Source: Letharia columbiana
Lineage: Eukaryota; Ascomycota; Lecanoromycetes; Lecanorales; Parmeliaceae
Assembly (NCBI RefSeq): GCF_014066305.1
Contig: NW_023501050.1
Span: 434,001-498,000, forward strand
Direction of reading: 5' to 3'
DNA: 64,000 bases
The notes beneath the pieces were generated by a model. That model did no database searches, was not told where the DNA came from, and saw only the letters and a list, made by a program, of their open reading frames with translations. The position numbers and the translations under genes are program-made. Of the stretch, positions 12,264 through 22,098 are shown piece by piece. Positions within the stretch are counted from its first letter, which is position 1. Each line of letters begins with the position of its first letter.

Positions 12264-15014
12264 ATGAACGAAAGTGAGCTTGGATAGATAGCCTACTGAC
12301 CTTCTGTGTACTGATGTCTTACAGGTGCAAAAGCTCCATGGACTTCTGCTCGATGCAATCGGCTTCTTCGCCCTCTCTCCTCCAAGATTGCTCTCTTGCG
12401 CAAGGCTACACTTTCTGAACTCAGGCATGATGAACGGAACTCTGGGATCGCCCCATCATCATCCTCCCAGAATTCAGCTACTGCGACGAAAGTTGACGTT
12501 GAATGGGAGAATAGTCCAAGACCTTGGAAGAAGATTAGGCGTACATATTCATCAAAAACGAAGGTTCGGTCGTTTCGAGAATTCGTGGACATCGATAAAG
12601 ACCGGGCATTTGCAGAAGCAACGGATGCTGCAATACGATTGCCTCTTTGTTTGACGGCAGGCCAAGTCAGAGGCAATGATGAGGACTTGGCCGCCAAAGA
12701 CGGTCAACATGATATACAAGGTCAAAGAGCACTGCCTAGAGACCCTCGCGGTACATCGAAGAACGTGCAAGTCTTCCACAATTCTCAAGTTCTGGGCTCT
12801 GATGGTTCGACTGGACTGGGCAATCGAAGACTCATAGAGGGGATATGCAAGGCACTCGAAGCATTACTAAGGGCTACTACTTGCGAAAAGACCAGTGACC
12901 ATCGTGGAGGTCGCTCACTTTACTCTATCTGCTTAAGGCAGGTTCCTAGTTACATCGCCGAGGATCAACGCCTGACCAATGATGAGGATCTCGAAAATCA
13001 CATTGACGTCGCATCAGAAGTCTACACCGACCTCGAAGCTTTTGGTTCAGTGCCAGACGGTGGTTGGGAGTCTCTCCGAGAAGTGGTAAGAGCCCACGGG
13101 GTCAGCCTAGTCGGAGAAGCAATCCAGGAGGGTCTGATTGAGATTTCTCTCTCCTGCCACATCGTTTCTTTATGTCTTGGGCTCGCCGCCTACGACGAAG
13201 CCGAATGCGTAATTGAATGCATGATCACTCTACTAAAATATCGGTCTCTTTCACCGGAGAAGAGTACAGTATTTTGCGCGGGACTCTCTCACCCTATTAA
13301 CAAGTCGGCCACATCGCACCGACTCCAAACCACTCTCCTGACAGATGAGGCTTCTCGGGTTGCGGGTGCATTGAAGTATTGTGCCTCAAAAACTGGCAGG
13401 CATGGCTTTATGTATCGCCAAACGGCAGTGATGCTAGAAGATGGCATACTCCCAGTAGGCTGGATATCGAGTAAGGCCATGATCAAATGTTGGAATGGCG
13501 CGATCCGTTCGATTACACAGCAAGACGATCATGCTCGATCTGCCGCCTTGCTTCTTCAAATTGCCATCTCAAAATCATACAGGCGAGGGGTCTCGAATGC
13601 GAAAGCTAGCCCTCAAGTTCACGATCTGAGGCTCCGCGCCTGCGAACCCTTTGCTGTCCGTCCCACTCTCAGATCGTACAAGTCAAGCCGAGCAGTGGAG
13701 ACGGTCGCGGAAAGTCAGCCCACTGAATCAGGAGAAGCCGGGGCGCGACCGGACGACGTAGACAACGCTTTACAGTCTACTTTCTCCAATGTTCTGACAG
13801 TGCTTTCAGCTATCAACATTCTTCGATCGGCCAAGTCGGGAATGGACTCACGTCATCCCAACCTTTTGAGCGTGGGGATACTGCGAGATGTGGCTTTAGA
13901 GATACGTCAAGTCCTTGAATTATCTAACGCCACCTCGTGTGCCAATCGCAGCTGGTCTGTGCCAGCAAAATTGTTACGTCTGCCTCTACTCTCAGCGGGA
14001 CTGGTCTCGGTTACATCGAGAAAACCTGGCACAGGGATCGCTCCGAATGACGTGCTTGACCTGGCTGCACTGGCCAGCCTGCCGTCCAGCAAAGAGTCGT
14101 TGAGCAATGCGGGCTCATTTCTCGGCGAAGTTGCACGATGTTGCGATGAACCAGGATCAGGCGATGGCTTCCGCTTCGTACAGGTCATGGTCCAAGATCT
14201 AATCTCTGTCGCCACTTCAAATATCTACGATAAGCCAACTCGAAGATTCTGTTGCGGTATCGCTCATGCTGCAGCATTCGCATTCTCGGAAGATACGGGT
14301 CAGCCCAAACATCTTGAATGGGCTTTAGACGTGGAGGGTACAATCACACGCACGGTCGACGCCTCACCCAGTATTGTCGTAGACAAAACCCCAACTCGAG
14401 ATGTCATGCGGAACAAAAGTGAATACAAATGGGAGGAGGGCATATGCGAATGGATTGCAAAGACTCCAGCTTTAGCACTGCAACGGCCTATCGCCGTGGA
14501 AGATGTCGATCGTGACAGCACCTACGGGGAGGCACCGAAGTTGACGCTAGTGCAAGCATTGCCTCTTCTCTCCGGATTATCACAATCACCTTGCGTCACA
14601 GACCGGCGGCTCCCTCGGCCAAAACGTAGACATTTAGGGCGAGGGGCTTCCTGTGACTCCTGTGAAATTGGGAACGTAGAAGGAAGCTACGGCAATTCCA
14701 ATTCAACGGAGAAGCTATTTTTCATCAGGGAATCCCCACGTCCCCAGAAGGTCCCTCGCACGCAAATTCTCTCGAAAGTGCACGCCGCAAATGACCTTGA
14801 TGAGCTTTCCACGCCAGAATCATCACAAGAAAAGCCTATTGCGCTGCGAGAGATACCAAATCTACCATCTGGTGGTAAGAAGGAAATTCCAGACCGAAAG
14901 CATAATAACAAAGTCATTGAAAGCTATAGTTTAGATATGCTACGGACGAAAAGGCATCGACTGGATACGGAGACTTTCTCCCAATGTATGGACGATGAAT
15001 TGGGCTTCCCATGA
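12264..15014 (+). CDS. Conserved-type hypothetical protein, 899 residues, function unknown
   Basis: I do not recognise this protein. The model is a 10-nt first exon (12264-12273) that splices across 51 bp (GTGAGC to TTACAG) into a 2,690-nt exon (12325-15014). Together they give an exact multiple of three. The N-terminus after the junction (SAKAPWTSARCNRLLRPL, then SSKIALLRK) is basic and looks like a conserved short motif. A second basic patch is RPWKKIRRTYSSKTKVRSF. The middle (about residues 180-620) is helix-prone and uninterrupted, while the last 150 residues are hydrophilic with RPKRRH and TKRHR basic clusters. There is no signal peptide, membrane helix or known catalytic motif. Basic clusters suggest, but do not prove, nuclear location. 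The long intact frame makes it a real gene with good confidence. Confidence 0.78.
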
Positions 15015-16586
15015 AACTCGCAATGTCTGATTATGGCACTGTGGCGTTTATGGGTCTGTGCGATATGTGTGATGATGTTCATCAATGGTGAGACCGGTGC
15101 GACTACAATCAGGCCATGTATTAGGAGTCCTTTCGATGCTTCGAAGAGGCTGTGGATAGATATCAAAGTCGTGACTTTTTGATACGCGTCGACGTTCTTG
15201 AAAGATTAATGTCGCAACCTTGTCCATGTATGGACGGTGAGAAGTCAGAGGCTTGGATTTCTACAGGGCTCAAGAGACGGTTTACGGTGTAATTGGGCCA
15301 ATCGCAATTCAAGATCTGGGTTCAAGCTTCACTAAGGTTTCAGCCAGTATTGACCTGCAGGAAGGGAGGGTCCGCCCGGGCGCTAGGGCCTGTACGGGGG
15401 GCGTCTAGGAGTATCATCTACCCTATCTTCATCTCCTGGGACATCAAATCCCTGATTGTGGACCATGGTGGTCCGGTGGGGCAATATGGACCGACGAGTA
15501 CGACAGATTGCCAGTCACCGTGGGCTCAAGCCTGCAGATATCTTTTGGTCTCTTTTCCAAGACACTTCTCTTACACCTTCGTCTTCCTCGCTCGTCCAAC
15601 TCCTTGCGTCCAACGACGCAAGCAGTGCGTGAGCCGGCCCTCCTGCCTCTATTCCTAACACGCGAGGCGCTCTCCTTAGCAACATAGTGTCTTACACGTC
15701 TTTCTGTTCTTTTACTCCTCTGATAAAGGGTAAATAGTCCAGTCCACAGACCTGTTTTTTTCGTTCCAATTGGACTAGCCATCGCACTTCTTGCCTCAAG
15801 AGTACTTTCTTCCGAGCTCCCTTGCCTCCACTCTTGTTAAGCGCCTAATACGTGCCCACTAACATTACATGAACAGGACTAGAAGCTTCCTTGAAGCAAC
15901 GCTCCTTATATTCATAAGACCGACCTGCGGCCGCGGGTCGACCTCTTTTCTCGGCGTGTTTGTTTTCGAGAAATAGAGCTGGTCCTTTGTCGAAGTGGAA
16001 TTTTAAAGCCGTCACTGAGGAGGAAGCATCGTCGCCTACGTAATATTCTGTTCGACAATTGATCCTTTCGCACGCTTGCGGCTGGTACTTGCGGCCGTTG
16101 ACCTACGTTGGCCCCCAGACAGAGGAGACATCCAAGGCCTCACTGTTTCACAAACGACCTATACAGACGGTGATCGCCCCCCCGTAGCCAGCAATGCGCT
16201 CATGGTCGTCCTCAGAGAGTTTTAATTGAAAGGAGGAGTCTCTTGCCAGAAGCCGTTATTCATATAGTCTTTACCCGAGAAAGCTACCTCAACATTAGAT
16301 CAGGAAGTTGCCACGGCGCAAGGTCCTTCACGGAAAGCCAATACTGGTCTATCCTCGTCGAAAATCACCTCTGCGCAAGGGCGTTTGCCATTGAAAAGTC
16401 TCATATGCAAGAATCTACAATCAGGAAGGGATCTTAGCCGTTCACACTGTGTAGTCTCGTCTTGACCTGAAATCCATCACAAGAGGTCACTGTCCCTTGA
16501 ACCTCGTAACACCCCAGGCCCGTGCCTCTCGAAAGAAATCATCATCCAAAGTCCTTTTCCGCGCAATTTCTCCTCGGGAAGCGAGG
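15015..16586. promoter_or_regulatory. Long 5' region of the ferric reductase gene
   Basis: About 1.57 kb without a supported gene. A GATA-type hexamer TGATAA occurs at 15721-15726; iron genes in ascomycetes are often controlled by SreA-like GATA factors, but one hexamer is weak evidence. Several short upstream frames near 16,243-16,437 could lie in a long leader. No repeat or RNA gene was seen. Confidence 0.35.
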
Positions 16587-18422
16587 ATGGGTGGAATTGA
16601 TCCGCCAGCTGTGGCTGCGGCCATCGTGGTCAACAATATGCTGTTTTCATATTACATTTTAATCGTCCTTGGAGGAATCGTAATCAGCATGATCATATAT
16701 CGAATCGCCATTCATTCTGTGCAGTATATTCGAACTCTGACATGCCTCAATAACGACAGTCAACGATATTTCAAGATGCCGAATAGGCAATTCGGCTGGA
16801 TCAAACAACATCTCCTCTATGCGCCGTTATTTCGCCGTCGTCATCAAAAGCAGATGCGAATCGGACCCGTGGAAACTGGTATCCTGCCGACCCGATTCCA
16901 GAGTTTGCTACTTGTGTCAATCATCACCATGAACGTCATCCTCTGGGCCTACGGTATTGAGTGGAATGGCCCCATAATCACCAAGCTGGAGCACCTCCGT
17001 AATCGCTCCGGAACTCTTGCAGTCGTCAACATGATTCCGTTGGTAATCATGAGCGGACGGAATAACCCTCTAATCGGCTGGCTTAATATCTCGTACAATA
17101 CGTTCAACCTGATGCACCGCTGGTTTGGTCGCATCGTCGCCTCCCTTGCAGTTTCTCACGGCGTAGTGGAAATAACATCGATTGTTATCAGAGGCCAGAA
17201 GACCCATACCCCTGGATGGGAGTCGTTCTCGGAGACCCTGAAGGAGGTTAGGTTCATCACCTTCGGATTGGTTGTGAGTCACGACCAGCATTCACTTTTC
17301 ACCTAATCTTCCCATGTTTGCTGATAGGTGGATTAGGCGCTTGTTTCAATCTGCACCATAATCCTGACGAGCTGGACGGCTTTCCGCCATGCTTTCTACG
17401 AGACCTTCTTGCACATCCACATTGCTCTCGTCTCTCTAGTCATGGCCGCTCTATGGATCCATCTGGATGGTCTCCAGCAGATGACCTACCTGAAAGCCGT
17501 CATCTCAATCTGGGTCATCGAACGTCTCATCCGCCTCTCCTCCCTCATCTACCGCAACGTCGGCCGCGGCGGCACCAACGCCGACGTCGAAATCCTCCCC
17601 GGCGACGCCATGCGCATCACCCTGCGACTCGCCCGCCCCTGGACCTTCAAACCAGGCCAACACGTCTTCCTCACCATCCCCTCCGTCGGCCTCTGGACCT
17701 CCCACCCCTTCTCCGTCGCCTGGTCCGACGCCCCGCCCCAACCCCTCCGCCCCGGCGACCTCGAAAAAGGGATCCGCACCTCCCAACCCACCGCCCACAC
17801 CACCGACACCCTCGCCCGACCCCCAACCTCCGTCTCCCTCATCATCCGCCGCCGCGCCGGCTTCACCGACCGCCTCCACCGCAAAGCCCTCGACGGCCCC
17901 AACCAGCGCGTCTCCCTCCCCGCCCTCGTCGAAGGCCCCTACGGCGGCACGCACGCCCTCCACTCCTACGGCACCGTCGTGCTCTTCGCCGCCGGCGTCG
18001 GCATCACGCACCAGGTGCCCCTGGCGCGGGACCTCGTCGCGGGCCACGCCGCCGGCACCGTCGCCGCCCGGCGCGTCCTCCTCGTCTGGGTCGTCCGCGC
18101 GCCCGACCACCTCGAGTGGATCCGGCCCTGGATGGCGGCCGTGCTCGGCATGCCGGGCCGGCGCGACGTCCTGCGCATCCAGCTCTTCGTCACGCGCCCG
18201 CGCTGCACCGCCGAGATCCACAGCCCCAGCTCCACGGTCCAGATGTTCCCCGGCAAGCCCGACGTGGACGCCTTGCTGGGCATGGAGGCGAGGGCCCAGG
18301 TCGGCGCCATGGCGGTCTGCGTGTGCGGGCCCGGCGGGCTGGGGGACGACGTCAGGGCCGCGGTGAGGCGGAGGCAGGGGGGTAGGAATGTGGATTTTGT
18401 GGAGGAAGGGTTCGGGTGGTGA
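16587..18422 (+). CDS. Ferric reductase transmembrane component (FRE family)
   Basis: Plasma-membrane flavocytochrome, 590 residues, that reduces extracellular ferric or cupric ions using cytosolic NADPH. Exons are 16587-17273 and 17337-18422, with a 63-bp intron ending GATTAG just before ALVSICTIILTSW. The four haem ligands are visible with the family spacing of 14: His177 and His191 (MHRWFGR, VSHG), and His257 and His271 (LHIHIAL, WIHLDG). The FAD-binding motif HPFSVAW is at residues 352-358. The NAD-binding glycine motif is GVGITHQV, then CGPGGLGDDVR, and the terminal VDFVEEGFGW matches the usual FVEE-F-W ending. The start is the ATG at 16587; a TTG-initiated extension upstream is unlikely. 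Codons from about 17,550 on are strongly GC-ending, unlike exon 1. Confidence 0.95.
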
Positions 18423-18470
18423 TGGGGGTGCTTTTTTTCTTTCTTTTTCTTTTTCTTTCAATATATAATC

Positions 18471-18525
18471 CGTCTATCCTATCCCATCCCATCCCATCCC
18501 ATCCCATCCTATCCCATCCCATCTA
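18471..18525. repeat. ATCCC pentanucleotide microsatellite
   Basis: About ten units of ATCCC with occasional ATCCT variants, seen directly. It lies about 50 bp after the ferric reductase stop codon, so probably in its 3' UTR. Confidence 0.9.
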
Positions 18526-18719
18526 TCTACCCACCATTTACAACTCAAAACAAGCCCTCTTTAGGCGCACAAACTTGGGGTTCCTTCCGTCTCGGCCGGA
18601 GGGGTGTTCGATTTCATCCCAATCCCATCTTTCCGTATTCTACAAGTATTCTCCCACTTTCAACCGCGGCGACATCTCAACCCCGACACCTTAATCTTCT
18701 CCATCCGCCGCCCTAAATT

Positions 18720-18812
18720 CTTTGCCTTTCCAACCTATGTAGCAAGCTTCTTTGCCCTTTCCACCCTATGTAGCAAGCTTCTTTGCCTTTCCAACCTATG
18801 TATGTAGCAAGC
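18720..18812. repeat. Three tandem copies of a ~31-bp unit
   Basis: Copies begin at 18720, 18750 and 18781, each reading CTTTGCC..., then CCTATGTAGCAAGC. The second has small substitutions and the third carries a 4-bp ATGT insertion. Confidence 0.9.
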
Positions 18813-18819
18813 ACCCTAT

Positions 18820-18885
18820 CGGCGAAACACGGAAGACCCTGATTCTTAGCAGCGGCGAAACACGGAAGACCCTGATTCTTAGCAG
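18820..18885. repeat. Exact 33-bp tandem duplication
   Basis: Two identical 33-bp copies (18820-18852 and 18853-18885), each starting CGGCGAAACACGG and ending TTCTTAGCAG, followed by CGG of a third partial copy. Perfect identity suggests a recent origin. Confidence 0.95.
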
Positions 18886-19446
18886 CGGCCACCTTGCATT
18901 GTCCCCTTCTTCTTCTCGTGCGTTCCAGTCTCCGCGCCCTCCGAAGCCGGGCGTGGAGCTGCGGAGAGTATGTTGTAGGCGGCGTTGGAAAGTCGCCGCG
19001 CTGTTGCTACTTCTCCCACGCTGTAAGAGTAACCACTCACACGGAAAGCAAGTGATGGTACTGTACAAAGTATTGTGATAGATCCAAGCATCTCTGCCCT
19101 CGTCTCAAATGCTTCTTTCATGAACTATATACAATCGCCGCGACCTCGCTGGCTTTATCGAATGTAATAGTAACTATTCAGTGGGAGTAGAGATATAAAG
19201 TTGTGTAGTCGTGGGGTATTTCGTGTGATAACAGAATTGAAAGACGCATAAACCAGCCCCGAATGTAGGGGCATTATAAGATATATCAAAGGCCCGAAAC
19301 CAGAGAACCCCATGACCGACCGAGCTGAAACGACAACCGACGTATGTGTTTTCAACAGTCGTGCGTGCTCAAAGTCCGCGTCACTCCCATCCGTCATTCC
19401 CCCTCCAGGTCCCATTCCAGGTCCAGAACGCCCGATCCCGATTTGA

Positions 19447-20685
19447 TCACACACTGCTGAGCTTCAGTAACGCCTCCACGGCCTCCCTATCCTGGGCGTC
19501 GCTGCTTTCCAGCATAGGCGAGAATCCCATCAAGGCATGAGCAGCTTGCTGCTGCTGCTGTTTATTATTATACATTAATCTGTTTGTAGTCGGCATACTC
19601 TTCGCCATTGTAACCGGTGGCCGACCCGCTGCTCCTCTGCCTCTGCTCTTCGGATTAAAGCGTTGAGCGTATCGTTGGTGATTCGTAGGGATCAGGCCGC
19701 CGCTTAATGGGTATGAGCCTTGCCGTAATGCAGCGGCGCCGATCGAGGCCCAGTCTTCTTCGTCGGTGACGTCGCCAAGGTCGTGGTCTGGGATTTGCCT
19801 CGTGTTCGGAGGAGAAGAAGAAGAACAGGAGTCATCCAAGCCATCAAGGGACATCTTGTCCGCTTCGTGTTCAAGCACGCTGACGTCTTCCATTGGGGTG
19901 TCATACTCCTTCTCGGCATCATATGAGGCAGCAAAAGTCTGTTCTCGCGTTCGGTCTTGCCGCGTGCTGGTGATTGGTATGCGGAGACTGCCTTGGGGGT
20001 ATGGCGCTTGGTGTTGGCGGGCTTCTCGGGCTTCTCGGGAGGGTTGTCCTCGTCTCCGAGCATCCCATCTGCCCCAGCCGACTTTTTCAAACATCACGTT
20101 CCCATCGATACCACCCTGCTGGCCGTCGCTGCCGCGGCCTTCTAGAGCTCCCACTACCAGTCTTCTTGCTTTCGCAGGAGGAATACCAGAGAAGCCTGGG
20201 ACGGAGGTGGTCAAGTAGCCCATGACGTGACGGATGGCGAGGGGACCGTTTTCGAGGAGGATGGCGGGAAGGTGGTGCTTGGCAAGCAGGCCAGGAGTGA
20301 TGGCTCCAACCGCATCCAAGTCATCCAGTTTACTGAGACCGCGAGCTGTGAGACCACGCCGGGGGGTGTCTTGAGCCTTGGCGTGCTCGACAGCATCTTC
20401 AAGATCGATATCGGAGTCCACATGGGTGGGAGCGGGAGGAGTGAGAGGCCCAGTAGAAGCGCGGCCCTTGTAGGCCTGGGGAGGAAGGGAAGGAGAGATG
20501 GAGTTGGGAGGAGTGGGAAGACCGGCGGTGTTCTTCTTGACCGGCAGAGATCTTGCGGCCACGGTAGCGAAGCTGTCTTTGCCGGCCCAGAAGTTGTCGC
20601 GCGGCTTGAGGATGTCGACGGACTCCGTCATTCCAGCCAAGGCCAAAGCGATGCTAGAGTTGGTGTTGGTACTGGTAGGAGCCAT
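19447..20685 (-). CDS. STB3: Stb3-type Sin3-binding transcriptional repressor
   Basis: Nuclear protein of 412 residues in one exon. The Stb3 domain spans about residues 95-185: DLDAVGAITPGLLAKHHLP, then AILLENGPLAIRHVMGYL and SVPGFSGIPPAKARRLV in close succession. In yeast, Stb3 binds the ribosomal RNA processing element in front of ribosome-biogenesis genes and recruits Sin3 histone deacetylase; by family, the same role is likely here. The N-terminus carries a LKPRDNFWAGKDSFATVAAR segment with basic and proline-rich sequence after it. Acidic and serine runs (DDSCSSSSPP) and a short polyglutamine tract (NNKQQQQQ) near the end mark disordered parts. The start is the first in-frame ATG, at 20685. 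The gene runs away from a 1.4-kb upstream region. Confidence 0.92.
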   Translation of the reverse strand: MAPTSTNTNSSIALALAGMTESVDILKPRDNFWAGKDSFATVAARSLPVKKNTAGLPTPPNSISPSLPPQAYKGRASTGPLTPPAPTHVDSDIDLEDAVEHAKAQDTPRRGLTARGLSKLDDLDAVGAITPGLLAKHHLPAILLENGPLAIRHVMGYLTTSVPGFSGIPPAKARRLVVGALEGRGSDGQQGGIDGNVMFEKVGWGRWDARRRGQPSREAREARQHQAPYPQGSLRIPITSTRQDRTREQTFAASYDAEKEYDTPMEDVSVLEHEADKMSLDGLDDSCSSSSPPNTRQIPDHDLGDVTDEEDWASIGAAALRQGSYPLSGGLIPTNHQRYAQRFNPKSRGRGAAGRPPVTMAKSMPTTNRLMYNNKQQQQQAAHALMGFSPMLESSDAQDREAVEALLKLSSV

Positions 20686-22098
20686 GTCGTTGATAGGTTT
20701 GGGATGGTTTTATCTCTGCTAGATGACGGCGTGTGAGTCAGCTTCGGTGTTGATGGAACTGGGCGGATGATGTGATTGAGAATGGTGAATGATGAATCGC
20801 GTTGGAGTGGAGAGCGATATCGGATTGAGTGGAATTACTCACGAGGTACAAAGAAGGTCCGGTGACAATAAGACTTGCTTATTGTAGTGTGGTGTGGTGT
20901 GGTGTGGTAATTGTTTGGGGTAGCTCGGCTGATGATCCGCGAAGGCGAATTGGAGCTCTGGAGGCGAATGGATTGTTTGTTGAAGCTGGATGTGTTTGGA
21001 AGCTGTATTGAAGATGATGTTGTTAGAAGAGAAAGATGACACTTTTTTGAAGGTGGGGATGGGGGGGAAGTGTTGGTGGACGTACCTGCTGCAGGTTCGA
21101 CTGCTTGTTGTGGAACCTGTGATTAGGTAGTTAGTTGAGAAGATGGCGAAGTCCCGTCGGTCGCGAATGATTTGGGAGGCAGCTGCAACGTGGAGCCGAG
21201 AAAAGCCCTAAACCGTCCGGGATCAGCTCCTACCCTCTTCTCACTCCTCTGCGTTTTACACCCCTTGTGCAACAAATGATACAAAATAAATAACAACAAT
21301 AATAATAATAATGATGATAATCAATCATTCTTTAAAGTCTTGTTTCTCATGTCTGCAAGTGATCAACTTTCTATCCTTGCGCATCGAAAATCATTCATTT
21401 GCTGTAGAGTACTCCGTATGCAGGCTTCAATCTCAGGTCTCATCTCTTTGTCTCTACACCCCCCCCCCCCCCGGCCAAAAAAACACCCTTATTCCCCATG
21501 CGTAAAAAGACCGCTGTCATCCGTCGGTAAGGTCCCCCATGATAGGAACATCTCGGTGGTACCTTTATCGACCAATGCTTGGCTTAGATCCTCAGTACCT
21601 TAGTGCTTATCGGCGCTTCTCGCTTGCTCTAACATATTTTTTTCCAATCTCGCTCTGCTCAAACTGTTCTACACGGCTATTCTGCAATTTTAGCCCCTGA
21701 TCGAGCGGAGATTATGCAAGACACTGGATCACTGGATTGTCTGCATGAACTGGTGCCATGCTAAGGTCTTTTACCAGCTTGCTGATCATGTCGGGACCGC
21801 CAGCATTCCAACAACCTCCCGTTGCCATATGAAAATCAACGGGAAAGGGTCCAGTCAGAAGCGTAAGCCACACGGGCTCCGCTGGCTTATGAGATTGGCG
21901 GGAGATATTAAATATGGTGCAAACCAGTGTCCAAAAAGTCATTCCCGCCATGGAGACATCTTTCCACATGACTATTTGGGCATGGTATCTATAGACAATG
22001 TCTAATTATGATGAGAGCAGACCTTCTCCCAATTCTACCAACTATGAACAGGCAAGTAGCCGAAACAACCGGCCAGGAAGAAAGGGAACGAGGTGGTT
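20686..22098. promoter_or_regulatory. Stb3 upstream region with simple repeats; Rab GAP 3' side
   Basis: A 1.4-kb stretch with no supported gene. It should contain the Stb3 promoter and leader and, at its far end, the 3' UTR of the TBC gene. Simple sequences seen: a GGTGT repeat at about 20885-20908, an AAT run at about 21298-21312, and a run of 14 cytosines at 21459-21472. Confidence 0.5.

Larger units (their letters stand above)
18423..19446. other. Intergenic with microsatellite and short tandem duplications
   Basis: About 1 kb between the convergent ferric reductase and Stb3 genes. No gene is supported. It holds an ATCCC microsatellite and two adjacent short tandem repeats, listed separately. 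Confidence 0.6.

Noticed and set aside
15293..15658. 121-codon plus-strand frame upstream of the ferric reductase gene
   Set aside because: No motif, and the composition matches the surrounding intergenic DNA.
16497..16586. N-terminal extension of the ferric reductase from a TTG
   Set aside because: There is no ATG in the extension, and the ATG at 16587 fits family N-termini.
17318..18385. 355-codon plus-strand open frame rich in Arg/Pro/His
   Set aside because: Shadow of the ferric reductase exon in another frame; it is open only because of the GC-rich composition.
17505..18461. 318-codon minus-strand open frame rich in Gly/Asp/Ala
   Set aside because: Antisense shadow of the same GC-rich exon; low-complexity composition with no domain.
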